Shown here in pieces: positions 37,321 to 47,480 of a stretch of 64,000 nucleotides of DNA. The translations under genes and the position numbers were made by a program. The stretch's first letter is position 1. Each line of letters begins with the position of its first letter. This DNA is from Chryseobacterium panacisoli (GTDB lineage: Bacteria > Bacteroidota > Bacteroidia > Flavobacteriales > Weeksellaceae), in assembly GCF_008274625.1 (NCBI RefSeq), contig NZ_VTRU01000005.1, forward strand, positions 1 to 64,000, given 5' to 3'. Under the pieces are notes generated by a model. It was given only the letters and a program-made list of their open reading frames with translations. It searched no databases and was not told the origin of the DNA.

Positions 37321-38349
37321 ATGAGAGAAGAATTAATTGTTCCTAAATGCCATTACCCCTGGCCTACAGTGAATAGCCCTATTGCCAATGCTTTTGATGA
37401 TGAAGAAAAAGACTGGTATGATAATGATTATACTTTTATTTCCGAAGAAGGGATAAGAAGATGTAAACCTCAGTTTCTATCGAGAGTTGCCACTTATATG
37501 AATCCTACATGCGACAGCATAGAACGTATGCGTCCCTGTGCCAGAATGATGATCTATATCACCCTTTTTGATGACTATTTCGGGATGACTCCTGCAAAAG
37601 AACTGGAAGTCATTGCAGATCGGGTGTATGAAGTAATGATGGGTGAAGATCCGCGTGAAGATGAAATTGGAATTTTGCGCCAAATGGCAGCGGCAAGAAA
37701 GGAATGGCTGGCTAATGGCATGCCACAGTTCTGGATAGAGCGTATTTCCATCAATTTTTATGAATTCATCATGTATGGTATCGCAGAAGAAATACCTTTT
37801 AAGCAAGCTGAAAACAGAACATATCCTTTGCTTGCTCACTATCTCAGTTTCCGAAGGTATTCAATTGGCATGATGCCCTATGGTGACCTGACAGATCCGG
37901 CCATTAATTACGCATTACCCGTTCACGTTTATAATCATCCCATTATGCAGCGTTGCAGGGAACTTCTATGTTTGCTTATTGCCGTTCAGAATGATTTTGT
38001 CTCTCTGAAAAAAGAAATTGAAATAGATCATGAATGTCTTAATATTATTTTCGTTCTAAGAAATCAATATAAACTTTCTTACCAGGAAGCCTGTACAGAA
38101 GCCATGAGAATACATAATGCCCATGCCCAGGAACTTGATCACCTGCATAATAATCTTCCTGATTTTGGTGAATTTCAAGAAGCGGCATACGATCATGTTT
38201 ATCATATTAAACTGCATGTTAGTGGCTGTGCCAACTGGTATTATAACTCCGGAACCAGCCGATATGAACATAAAGCATTTATTATTCCACAATATGGTAA
38301 AGAGGGTGATGATGCAATTATTCCACACAGCATTTTTGTAAAGGAATAA
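37321..38349 (+). CDS. class I terpene synthase 6 (paralogue of synthase 4)
   Basis: 342 residues, very close to synthase 4 over the whole length. First metal motif TLFDDYFGMTP, second motif NDFVSLKKE, sensing Arg in FRRYSIGMMPYGDLTDP, RY in GTSRYEHKA, and the same C-terminal IIPHSIF end. The array position, the shared upstream spacer and the similarity show a recent duplication. Active-site lining differences from synthase 4 are few, so the two could make the same or neighbouring products. Confidence 0.85.
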   Translation: MREELIVPKCHYPWPTVNSPIANAFDDEEKDWYDNDYTFISEEGIRRCKPQFLSRVATYMNPTCDSIERMRPCARMMIYITLFDDYFGMTPAKELEVIADRVYEVMMGEDPREDEIGILRQMAAARKEWLANGMPQFWIERISINFYEFIMYGIAEEIPFKQAENRTYPLLAHYLSFRRYSIGMMPYGDLTDPAINYALPVHVYNHPIMQRCRELLCLLIAVQNDFVSLKKEIEIDHECLNIIFVLRNQYKLSYQEACTEAMRIHNAHAQELDHLHNNLPDFGEFQEAAYDHVYHIKLHVSGCANWYYNSGTSRYEHKAFIIPQYGKEGDDAIIPHSIFVKE

Positions 38350-38505
38350 TAAGACACTTCAATCGGTTATACTGTACAGGATTCAGGAAACTGCAGGACC
38401 TATTGTAAGTAACGAGGATCTGCAGGCTTTATTCAACATAAATGATCATACACCATGATAACCCGTTTGACAAATTTATTTTTAAAAAATCTATTCATCA
38501 AACCA

Positions 38506-39051
38506 ATGAAAACAGAGAGAAAATTAACAATTAATCCCAAGGATTTTTTCCCTCCGGGATACTATCCCTGGGCCGATGGTATTTCAGCCCCTACAGAGCT
38601 TATGAAAAAAGCTGCTGATGACTGGTATGATAACGCTTACACTTTTTTGACTGAAGAGGTAAGAGAAAGATACAAACTGCAGATGCTGCATATGGCTGCC
38701 GCAAGAATGACTCCTGAAGCATCATCAATTCCCGATGAACATATTATACCCTGCAACCGCTGGATGATCTGGATCGCCGTCTTTGATGACACCTATGGAC
38801 TTTGTCCTATAAAAGAGTTGGAAAAAATAAGAATACAAATGCTTTCTGTACTACAGGGAAGAAATCCGTCTGTCCATGAGAACGGGCTATTTCACGAGAC
38901 GGCTATTATGCGGAATGAATTCATGTCTTTTCTTCCCGATGAATGGATACAACGATTTGTAGAGCGAATGAGTACTTATATGAAGTATGGCCTTATAGAG
39001 GAATGCCAGTATTCAAGACTCGGGAAAACACCTCCTCCTTACTTGTTTTAA
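38506..39051 (+). pseudogene. terpene synthase 7, 3'-truncated
   Basis: The frame from ATG 38506 (a longer one starts at 38455) codes for 181 residues, the N-terminal half of a terpene synthase. It has PPGYYPWADGISAP, DDWYDNAYTFL and the first metal motif VFDDTYGLC, and ends GKTPPPYLF where relatives continue into the sensing-Arg segment. The second metal motif and the RY pair are absent, and no continuation is found downstream in any frame to 39250. It should be inactive as a cyclase. Confidence 0.75.
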
Positions 39052-39249
39052 TTTCATTCGCACGATATCTACAATAGTATGTATATGTGCACCATTCACA
39101 GACTAGCTTTATTTAGAAAAAATTGAGAATCAAACAGCGTAATGCTTTATATCAATACAATCCAAAGCTGAAGAAATATTCCAGCACACTATATAAGTAT
39201 ACAATATACTTACCTACTATTTTTATTGTTGTAATAGATTAAGAATAAT

Positions 39250-39285
39250 AAAAAGGTACCATTGATCACTAATGGTGCCTTTTTT
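39250..39285 (+). terminator. rho-independent terminator of the terpene synthase array
   Basis: 14-bp stem AAAAAGGTACCATT / AATGGTGCCTTTTT with one G-U pair, 7-base loop, T-run at the 3' side. No comparable terminator lies between the synthase genes, so the array may be one or a few transcripts ending here. Confidence 0.8.
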
Positions 39286-39340
39286 CTAGTTTGTAACAAA
39301 TATCCATCTTTGTTACAATATATAGTATACTTTGTTATAT

Positions 39341-40033
39341 TTATTGTTTAACTATAGTGAGCACATTATACCCCCCACTTCCTGAAATATCAAACTGACT
39401 TATTGTTCCATCAAATCCTACAGAAAGGTCTTAATCTATCTCTCTTATTCAGGTATACGCTTACCATACATGCCGAACCTACAGGTACAGCATTAGGACT
39501 GGCTCCAGTATCTGAAGTGTAGCCATTATTTGTTTTTACCCTTTGAGTAATTATCCTTCTAGGGGTTCTAACTTTCCAAATAACCTCCGTTTGGTTATTA
39601 CCACCCATAGTTACTTTGTTGGATTGTAATGCAAATGTAAAGTTTGCAAAGTACACACCATCTTGCTAGGCAGTAAATTCACCTGTTGCTGGTGTAAAAT
39701 TAGTCGTTGGAACACCAGAATAATGGTCTAACGCTTGTGCTCAATTACTCAAATAGGATGAACGTTGTTGAATAACCCCTGATTTAGTTTCTATTTCGGA
39801 AGGGTGTAACACTTTCAAATACATATGTATCCTGGGCTGTTTTATTGGTATTTCCTATTCCACCGAACCATTGTTTTATCTAAGATTACATTACCTGAAT
39901 CAGTTTTAATTTCAACAAGACCCATGGGATTTTATATCCCTAATACAATTTGGGAATTAACCTGTGTTACAATGAACAGCAGAGATATGAAAGCGGTTAT
40001 TACGCTTTTAATTTTATAATTTAGTATAGTCAT
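39341..40033 (-). pseudogene. decayed exported protein gene with C1q-like domain (1)
   Basis: From ATG at 40033 the minus strand reads an intact signal peptide (ending VTQVNSQ) and stops after IVLGI. Later pieces in other frames read GEFTA-stop-QDGVYFANFTFALQS and ASPNAVPVGSACMVSVYL, then DISGSGGYNVLTIVKQ ending at 39341. These are typical C1q-like segments of flavobacterial surface proteins. Several stops and at least two frameshifts are present. Confidence 0.6.
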
Positions 40034-40042
40034 TGTCACTTT

Positions 40043-40664
40043 TTACAATTCGCTAATGCTTAAATTACACTTTACAGCATCATCCTTTTTAAGATTAAAA
40101 ATGGTATTGCAATTACCGCTTATATAATTACTTACTGTGCCAGCCTGAAATGCCGGATAAGAATTGACTATTTTAAATATGGGAATATTATCTGTGCGCT
40201 CTTTGCTTTCTATTGCTGTTTCTAAAAATGTATTTTTAGAGATGATAATATTGAAAGAAACCAAATAAAACCCATCCTGTGAGGCTTTAAAAAACACCAT
40301 TAACAGTATCTAAATCTACAGTTTCCATCCATACGCCAATATAGGTAACAGCATTGCTCTGTATATTTTTTGCAATCACAGCGCCTTAGTCGGCGTTGTA
40401 AGCAGCAAGGCAATCCATTGTTCACCATCAGAATAATCCAAAAATTACAATATCAATCGTCCATATAAATTATTAAATGGACTTAGCCATGGTTATATGC
40501 TAAAGAATATTTGATCAATTGAAGCATATTTTGTATTTATGAACTGTTTGAAAAAGGGAAAGCCTTCACTCTTTCAATACTCTTGACATCAAGGGTTTTA
40601 GTTGGAAAATTTGTTTTAATTCGTACCTAAGTAGGAAAACAACAGTTAAATTTAATTTTTTAAT
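40043..40664 (-). pseudogene. decayed exported protein gene of the 'GINT.IPTE.LDVNGIER' family (2)
   Basis: The upstream end (40560-40664) aligns in DNA with the start of the intact gene at 41567, but the start codon is changed (AAT instead of CAT on the plus strand). The motif now reads RIKTNFPTKTLDVKSIERV. A downstream piece (40043-40300) reads QDGFYLVSFNIIISKNTFLE, a C1q-like strand pattern. The middle is broken by stops. Confidence 0.6.
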
Positions 40665-40823
40665 ATGTGTTATTGTATCTACATTGTTCCCAATATAATA
40701 ACATGATGGAATATTTTGTATTTAATTTTCAGAGCTTTAATAATTCCGGATTATCATAATTATTCGGGAAAACAAAAAATATGCAATCCCCTTTTTCTTA
40801 TTTCACCATAATAAACTGAAATA

Positions 40824-41567
40824 CTAAGCTTTACGAGTAACAGACATGAAAATTTTCTTTTCTCCGGAAACCTGCATACACCACCATTTAAATTCATACC
40901 ATCTGTAGGTATTGCTATCAATCTGTACCTGTAAATTTGTTGTCTCCACCTCAGCGTTTGCGGTTGTCCAAAATACGATGTTATTATAATCTATCTGAAG
41001 ATAAGCTCCTGGTAGTAAATTATTATTTAGGGACGTTTCATTTTCATTTCCTACCGTTGCAAAAGACTGATAGCTCACCAGCAGCGGCGAACCAGAGATG
41101 TTATAAATTCGGGGATCATAATAGCTGGGATCAGCAGTACCCTGTAAATTCATTTCCAAACCATCAATAGACGGTAAACCCGGAAGATTATTAGCAATAA
41201 TATAGGTTTTTAAATTAAAAGTGCTTGTCTGGGCAGTCACTGCAGGCACAGTGTAAATCCTTGTTATGGCCTCCCCTACAGGCAATCCGGGGTCAGTACC
41301 TGATTTCGGTAATCCATCCAGATAGCCCAAGACACCATTAGCATCAGCTACAACTGTTTTTACGGCGGTGAAAGTTTGATCTTTATTCACGGATTTTGTG
41401 CCATCAGGTTTTGTGAAAATAGCGTTAGCCATTTGATGTTTTGGAAGCTCCCTTATTCTTTCAATGCCGTTGACATCAAGAACTTCAGTGGGAATACCTG
41501 TGTTGATTCCTACCTGACCCAAAGCCATTGTAGATAGGAAAACAACAATTAAATTTAATTTTTTCAT
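40824..41567 (-). CDS. exported surface protein, paralogue pair member 1
   Basis: 247 residues from ATG 41567 (a longer frame to 41597 adds ten residues before the signal). Signal peptide MKKLNLIVVFLSTMALGQ, then VGINTGIPTEVLDVNGIER, PKHQMANAIFTKPDGTKS and VVADANGVLGYLDGLPK. The C-terminal part (TSLNNNLLPGAYLQIDYNN, YRWYEFKWWCMQVSGEKKIF) resembles a ligand-binding beta domain. It is about three-quarters identical by eye to the 41734-42474 protein and shares its N-terminal blocks with 8714-9466. Function unknown. Confidence 0.7.
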   Translation of the reverse strand: MKKLNLIVVFLSTMALGQVGINTGIPTEVLDVNGIERIRELPKHQMANAIFTKPDGTKSVNKDQTFTAVKTVVADANGVLGYLDGLPKSGTDPGLPVGEAITRIYTVPAVTAQTSTFNLKTYIIANNLPGLPSIDGLEMNLQGTADPSYYDPRIYNISGSPLLVSYQSFATVGNENETSLNNNLLPGAYLQIDYNNIVFWTTANAEVETTNLQVQIDSNTYRWYEFKWWCMQVSGEKKIFMSVTRKA

Positions 41568-41733
41568 ATGTGTTATCGCATCTCGTTGTTCCATCACATA
41601 ATAGTAAGATAGAATGTTTGTTGTATTTATTAATCGTTTTCAAAGATTTAACAATTCCGGATAATCTTCATTATTCAGGAAAGTAAAAAACATAAAATAC
41701 TTCACCTTATGCTTTGCTCTAATCGGTGAAAAC

Positions 41734-42474
41734 CTATGCTTTACGAATGACTGATATAAAAATTTTCTTATCGCCGGATACCTCCATACACCACCACTTA
41801 AACTCATACCATCTGTAAGTATTGGCATCTATCTGTACCTGAACATTTGTTGTTTCTACTTCTGCAGCAGTAGTACTCCAAAATACGCGATCATCTATAT
41901 CTACCTGCAGATAATTTCCTGCTGTGACGGTATTATTAAGAGACGTTTCGTTTTGGTTAAACTGTGTAGCAAATGTTTGGTAGCTTACCAACTGGGGGGC
42001 TGATGAAACATTGTAAATTCGTGGATCATAATAGGCTGAACTTACACCTTGTAGATTGATTTGCAGTCCGTCAATAATTGGCAATGCCGGAAGATTATTG
42101 GCGATGACATATGTGTTTAAATTAAAAGTGTTTACCTGGGCAATTGCAATAGGCACTGTATAAATCCTAGTTATGGCCTCCCCTACAGGCAATCCAGGAT
42201 CGGTACTTAATTTCGGTAATCCATCCAGATAGCCCAGGACACCATTCGCATCAGCAACAACCGTTTTTACAGCGGTGAAAGTTTGATCCTTAACAGTTGA
42301 TTTTGTACCGTCCGGTTTTGTGAAAATAGTGTTAGCCATTTGATGCTTTGGAAGCTCCCTTACTCTTTCGATCCCATTAACATCAAGAATTTCAGTGGGA
42401 ACACTCGTATTGATCCCTACCTGACCAAAAGTTACTGTAGATAGGAAAATAGCAACTAAACTAATCTTTTTCAT
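41734..42474 (-). CDS. exported surface protein, paralogue pair member 2
   Basis: 246 residues from ATG 42474; the frame to 42510 would put extra residues before the signal peptide (MKKISLVAIFLSTVTFGQ). Same layout as member 1: VGINTSVPTEILDVNGIER, TKPDGTKSTVKDQTF, then the C-terminal YRWYEFKWWCMEVSGDKKIF. The tandem arrangement with member 1 and two decayed genes beyond indicates local gene amplification followed by decay. No enzyme motif. Probably surface-exposed or secreted. Confidence 0.7.
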   Translation of the reverse strand: MKKISLVAIFLSTVTFGQVGINTSVPTEILDVNGIERVRELPKHQMANTIFTKPDGTKSTVKDQTFTAVKTVVADANGVLGYLDGLPKLSTDPGLPVGEAITRIYTVPIAIAQVNTFNLNTYVIANNLPALPIIDGLQINLQGVSSAYYDPRIYNVSSAPQLVSYQTFATQFNQNETSLNNTVTAGNYLQVDIDDRVFWSTTAAEVETTNVQVQIDANTYRWYEFKWWCMEVSGDKKIFISVIRKA

Positions 42475-43976
42475 GATCTTAACTATAAATTGATAAATAT
42501 TTTTCATCACTGGTCCTCCTTTAGTGGGGAACTCTTTTGTCCATTATGTGTACAAACTCACTTTATATTATTTTAATAAGGAGAATACAATATTAACAAC
42601 AAACTTTTGCAGACCAAAAAAAAATGCTTCTTACATATACTCTTTATCATACTCAGATATACTCAAAACACATAACTACGTAATTGTCAATAAATTAAAT
42701 AACTATTCTGATTCATTTAAAATTGATATAACCATACATTTCTAAGTATCTAAGCCTGTATGAAAATGAATATCAGTAAAAGAAGGGCAAAAGTTCAAGA
42801 GACAAACAATCATTATATAGTTATATGACTTGAGACAAAGAAAATGATAATGGTCAGTAAAGAACACAAAAGGTCCTGCATCATTTTTACCTGCGGATAG
42901 AATCCCTTTTTGCCTAAATTATATAATTGATGGATAATATCTGTACATTCTGTCTAAATTCTAGCAGTAAAAACAGCAATTTTTTATTTAAAAGAACAAT
43001 AAAAATGTAAAGAAATTCAATCTATATGAGTTTTATCTAAATCATTTAACACAATTTTATAAATGAAGTCATTTAAACTTTTCATTTTTATAGAATTTTT
43101 CAGAGCAATTACAATAAAGGCTAAATAATTGAAAGATTTCCAGCTGGGTACCATAGTATCTTTATCTACAAGGTATTCCATTTTAGAAATCGAAAGTGGG
43201 TTCAGTCCAGCTCTAAGTATGCATATCTGTTATTTAGTGGTTGAATGAAGTTATTTTTAAAAGAGCTTTCCTTATATTATTTTTCTGTAAGAAATTCATA
43301 TTACCAATTGTGTTAGAAGCTGTAGTTAATATTTTCTTTGACAAATAGGAAAACAGCTATACACATAAAAAAATTTACATCCTTTATTAAAAAATGAATG
43401 TTATATATTCAGAAAAAGACACCATAAAAAAAGACATCCCCCCACCTATACTACTTCAATATACTTACAGAAATACATAGTAAATTATACCCCATTTACA
43501 ACAATTAAAAAATTCAACATTTACACATTAAATAAAGTAAAACATCAACATATATCAAAAAAAAAACAAATCAATAATACAACATTAACAACATATTACT
43601 AATTAATACACAACTCCTACAACATGCTTTCTTAGGATTCAAAAATTCTAAAATAAGCACCAAAGAAAAAATACTTTTTTTCAGAAATTATAACACAATA
43701 CCCATATAGCTATAGCAGTAAATTTATAATTTCGCAGAGATCTTACCACAGATAATCAACTTTCGATGATGTATTAAAATAAAATTTAATTCCAAATAAC
43801 AATTCCTCTTTAAAACACAAACAAATGACAAAAATTAATTCACTTATTTTCCAATACTTCCCGGTAGATAAATCAAGAGATATAGTAATCTTTTCTAGAT
43901 AGAAAAATCAAAATCAGATTAATCATTTACATACTCTGACTTTAAAATTAAGGTCAGGAGTGATAATATATACTCT
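42475..43976. other. 1.5-kb intergenic region before the quinolone-like cluster
   Basis: Very AT-rich. The only coding-like piece is a 54-codon minus-strand frame (43017-43181; MEYLVDKDTMVPSWKSFNY...), open upstream for another dozen codons, which may be a gene remnant of unknown origin. The region must hold the promoter of the plus-strand cluster. It contains AATTATAACACAATAC (43686-43701), shared with the terpene array, then TATAATTTCG near 43727, one base off a TAnnTTTG box, and an inverted repeat just before the first start. Confidence 0.4.
43936..43957. promoter_or_regulatory. inverted repeat 19 bases before the cluster's first start codon
   Basis: CTGACTTTAA / TTAAGGTCAG: 10-bp arms with one mismatch around AA. 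Placed in the presumed leader of the PqsA-like gene, it could be an operator or an RNA hairpin. There is no regulator gene in the cluster to pair it with. Confidence 0.4.
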
Positions 43977-45551
43977 ATGAATACATCAAGGAATATCATT
44001 AAAAATTTATTGTTATATAATAATGAAAACCAGATCCTCTATGATCTTAACAGCCTATCGGGAAAAGAAATAGCCGAAAAAATAATAACCGTTGCCACCA
44101 GCCTAAGATCTACAGGAAAATTTGGTTGCGGAGATAGGGTGATTCTGATTATGAATGATTCACCGGAATTTATTTATTCATTCTTATCTTTAATATCCAT
44201 CGGATGCATTCCCGTTCCCCTTAACCCTTTAATTCAGGATTCGGAATTAGAATATATCTTACTGGACTCTAAAGCAACAGGGGTTATTATAGATAATCAC
44301 CAATATCTTAGGCTTTATCATACTATACATAGCTCATACCACATTATAAATGATTGCATCATAGTAAATAATCCTTCAGTAAAAGAATATGGCTCAATAA
44401 ATTATTTGCAGAAATTTTTATCTCCTCAAAATTTCCCTGCCGTTTCTTTGGAATTGGAATTTGAATATACAGAAAATAATCCGATTGCTTTCTGGCAATA
44501 TACTTCCGGAACTACCGGTAATCCAAAGGCAGTACAGCACAGGCACCATACTATGCTTACAAATACAGAGCTATTTGCACAAAAGACATTGGAAATTGCT
44601 AAAGAAGACATCATACTATCCGTTTCCAAAATGTTTTTCGGTTACGGATTAGGAAACAGTCTGTTTTTTCCGTTGCTCACAGGAGCTTCTGTGATAATTG
44701 ACGAAAAATGGTTCACAGTTGATTATCTGAAAAAAAACATAAGGCTTTATAAACCCACCATTTTATTTGGGACCCCAAAAGTATATACGGAAATTCTTCA
44801 TCAGCACGAGAACTTTTCAAAAAATGAATTCAATAGCATAAGATTATTTATATCCGCAGGTTCTCCCCTTCCTGAATCTATCATCAGAGAATGGGAAGCA
44901 GTATTTGACAAAACGATTATCAACGGAATCGGTTCTACAGAAATAGGACATATTTTCATGTGCAACTACCAATTGAAAGAACAAAGTAAAAATTCATCAC
45001 TAGGTGTTCCCGTTCCCGGCTACCATATAAAAATAAGCAGGATCGACACGCCCGATGAAACAATAGAAAACTACGGAGAGATAGGTGAACTGTGCATTTA
45101 TCCTCCAAAAAGCACACTCAGTTCATATTGGGGAAAAGAAGAAACCAATAAAATAAAATATAAAGAAGGTTGGTATTTTTCAGGAGACCTGTGTTCTCAA
45201 AATGAAGATGGCTCCTACATCTATCACGGCAGAAAAGACGATCTGTTTAAGGTAAATGGGCGCTGGGTAAATCCTATTGAAATAGAAAATTATATATTAC
45301 AGAACTTCAGGCAGGTAAATGAATGTGCCATCAGCTATTACCTGGATGATGATGATCTTGCCAAGCCAGTATTATATCTGGTGGAAAAAAACAAAACAGC
45401 CACTGATGCTCTTTCTGAAGAAATTCAAAAAAAACTGTCAGAAAACTTCCCCTCCTATAAACGTCCTTCCAGAATTTATTTCATAAAAGAATTAACAAGA
45501 AATAGCAATGGAAAAGTAATCAGAAAAAGACTGGAAAACAATTTAACATAA
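43977..45551 (+). CDS. PqsA-like anthranilate/benzoate-CoA ligase (ANL superfamily)
   Basis: 524 residues, against about 517 in PqsA. The ATP loop is TSGTTGNPKAVQ, followed by the benzoate-ligase-type KMFFGYGLGNSLFFP, LFGTPKVY, SAGSPLPESI and INGIGSTEIGH. The hinge region is GRKDDLFKVNGRW and the A10 Lys lies in NSNGKVIRKRLE. These place it in the aryl-CoA ligase group that includes PqsA and AuaE. It should adenylate anthranilate and load CoA, entering the pathway supplied by the PhnAB-like pair at 57736-59717. First gene of the cluster. A benzoate or 4-aminobenzoate substrate remains possible. Confidence 0.8.
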   Translation: MNTSRNIIKNLLLYNNENQILYDLNSLSGKEIAEKIITVATSLRSTGKFGCGDRVILIMNDSPEFIYSFLSLISIGCIPVPLNPLIQDSELEYILLDSKATGVIIDNHQYLRLYHTIHSSYHIINDCIIVNNPSVKEYGSINYLQKFLSPQNFPAVSLELEFEYTENNPIAFWQYTSGTTGNPKAVQHRHHTMLTNTELFAQKTLEIAKEDIILSVSKMFFGYGLGNSLFFPLLTGASVIIDEKWFTVDYLKKNIRLYKPTILFGTPKVYTEILHQHENFSKNEFNSIRLFISAGSPLPESIIREWEAVFDKTIINGIGSTEIGHIFMCNYQLKEQSKNSSLGVPVPGYHIKISRIDTPDETIENYGEIGELCIYPPKSTLSSYWGKEETNKIKYKEGWYFSGDLCSQNEDGSYIYHGRKDDLFKVNGRWVNPIEIENYILQNFRQVNECAISYYLDDDDLAKPVLYLVEKNKTATDALSEEIQKKLSENFPSYKRPSRIYFIKELTRNSNGKVIRKRLENNLT

Positions 45552-45573
45552 CACAAATTACTAATATTAAAAT

Positions 45574-46446
45574 ATGCAGATAATAGATGCAATAAGCGAA
45601 GTTCCCGGAATGAATATCATTGGTATTCGTGGTAAAATGCAGAACGGCTTCAAATGCCAAATTTATGAAACCGAAAAAGAAAAATCCTTATCCGCCTGGG
45701 CTTCAAAATTAAGCAGACAGTTATTGGATAAAAATGCTGTTTCGCAAGATGAGCTGGGCATAATTATCAACGCTTCTATTTCGCTATACGATACTACTGC
45801 TCTGAGAAATACCTCAGCTCCCGGCGTAGGACATGAAGTACAAAAGCATTTGAATGCAAAAAATGCATTCGTTTTCGAAATGTTTCATAATGACTTAGGA
45901 AATATGATTAAAATCGCATCTGATTTTTTATCAAACTCTGAGCATAAATATGCATTGATTATTCAATCAAATAAATTCTCGGATTTCCTTAAGGATGATA
46001 AAAACGGATTCTGTATTCCTGATGGGGTAAATGCATTGCTCCTTAAATTAAACAGCAACAAAATAGAATTGGAAAATATCCATATTCTTTCCTCAGAAAT
46101 ATCAAAAGCGGGTTTAAGCTTCAATGCAGGAGATGAAGAAGCCCTGAAAAAAAAGTACATTTTCAGACTGAACTGGAATTACAGTTCATCCTTTGTAAAA
46201 GCTATCAACTCTGAATTGAAAAATATATTCTTAAAACTAAAAGAACAACAGACCCCGGTGATCACAGAAAAATGGTTTTCAGAACACCTCTCATCCCATG
46301 AAACTGAAAATACACTAGCCATGAATACTATTCCATGGTATTTACAAGAAAACAAACAACTTAAAGAACACCCCCTCACCATAGTATCATATAATCCGTT
46401 TCTTGCCCAATATTCGGTTCTAAAAATTACAAATGATGAAATATAA
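45574..46446 (+). CDS. PqsB-like degenerate KAS III subunit (no catalytic Cys)
   Basis: 290 residues, shorter than a full KAS III, as PqsB is (about 283). The place of the active-site Cys reads FVFEMFHNDLGNM (KAS III would have DxxxACSG), so no nucleophile is present. PqsB-like features I recall from that family are a GVGHEVQKHLNAKNA segment, PDGVNALLL, a C-terminal TEKWFSE and IVSYNPF. In Pseudomonas PqsB pairs with PqsC to form the condensing enzyme of alkylquinolone synthesis. Here its end overlaps the start of the PqsC-like gene by 11-14 bases, consistent with a heterodimer made in equal amounts. Confidence 0.75.
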   Translation: MQIIDAISEVPGMNIIGIRGKMQNGFKCQIYETEKEKSLSAWASKLSRQLLDKNAVSQDELGIIINASISLYDTTALRNTSAPGVGHEVQKHLNAKNAFVFEMFHNDLGNMIKIASDFLSNSEHKYALIIQSNKFSDFLKDDKNGFCIPDGVNALLLKLNSNKIELENIHILSSEISKAGLSFNAGDEEALKKKYIFRLNWNYSSSFVKAINSELKNIFLKLKEQQTPVITEKWFSEHLSSHETENTLAMNTIPWYLQENKQLKEHPLTIVSYNPFLAQYSVLKITNDEI

Positions 46447-47467
46447 CTCCTCCATAAAAAGTATAGCCATAGGACTTCCAGAGACATATTACACCAATGA
46501 CATGCCTCCGTTTTCCGAAATTCCCAATCTTCCAAAAAACTGGTGGAGAAACTGGGGAATGGAAGGAAGATATATGGTAAACAAAGAAAAAGGAGAATCC
46601 TGCTCTCAACTTGCCAGAAAAGCATCTTTGGGAGCCATAGAAAAAGCGGGGCTTTCCGCACAGGACATAGATCTCATCATAGGAACCACATGCACCATTA
46701 CGGGTTGGTCTGATAAAGAAGATGACAGAATTTTCCCGGGAATTTCAGAATATTTAAAAACAGAGCTGAACTGTAAAAACTCAGCTATGACCATGGAAGT
46801 CAACCAGGCATGCATATCATTCCTGGTAGCCCTGCAAATAGCATCTGATTACATAAAAACAGGAATGTACAAAAACGTTCTGATCTGTTCCGCAGAAACA
46901 TTTACGCAAATTGCAGACTTCTCCTTACCCTCTTCTACCCTTTTTGGAGATGGTGCGGCAGCAATAGTCATGGGAAAATCAGAAAAAGATGGAAAATTGG
47001 TTTCTTCCCACTATAAAAGCATTCCCACCTATAATGATATTGCAACATTACAATGGAAAACCCCAGCAGATAAACCAGGAAAAGAATTTATCCGTCCTTA
47101 CTTTACATTAGGAGAAGATGCCCCCACTCAAATGCAGACATTTGTGCCTCAAAATGTTCCTGAGGTTGTCTTTAAAGCTTTAGAAAAGGCAGACGCATCC
47201 CTTGAGGATATACATCATTTTGTCTTTCATCAGCCATCAAAAATGCTTATCAGAATGTGGGCAATGGGAATAGGAATAAAGAAAGAAAAATATACAACCA
47301 CCGTAGAAAAATACAGTTGCCTGAGCTCTGCCTCAATCCCCATGACCCTTTACTTTGCATTAAAAAACGGGAAAATAAAACCCAATAATACAGTTGTACT
47401 TGCCGGAGCAGGAATCGGATGGGGTTTTGGAGCACAGGTATGGAATACAGAAAATATTAACTATTAA
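46433..47467 (+). CDS. PqsC-like KAS III condensing subunit (Cys-His dyad)
   Basis: 344 residues; two adjacent ATGs (46433, 46436) both possible. Counting from the second, the nucleophile is Cys126 (EVNQACISFL) and His265 is in FVFHQPSKM. The third catalytic residue of KAS III, Asn in YGNTS, is replaced (KYSCLSSASIP). A Cys-His dyad without Asn is a known hallmark of PqsC (Cys129, His269). It should carry the acyl group that is condensed with (hydroxylamino- or amino-)benzoylacetate to close the quinolone ring. The ACP gene follows directly, suggesting the acyl donor here is an ACP thioester. Confidence 0.8.
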   Translation: MMKYNSSIKSIAIGLPETYYTNDMPPFSEIPNLPKNWWRNWGMEGRYMVNKEKGESCSQLARKASLGAIEKAGLSAQDIDLIIGTTCTITGWSDKEDDRIFPGISEYLKTELNCKNSAMTMEVNQACISFLVALQIASDYIKTGMYKNVLICSAETFTQIADFSLPSSTLFGDGAAAIVMGKSEKDGKLVSSHYKSIPTYNDIATLQWKTPADKPGKEFIRPYFTLGEDAPTQMQTFVPQNVPEVVFKALEKADASLEDIHHFVFHQPSKMLIRMWAMGIGIKKEKYTTTVEKYSCLSSASIPMTLYFALKNGKIKPNNTVVLAGAGIGWGFGAQVWNTENINY

Positions 47468-47480
47468 AAATTACAATAGA

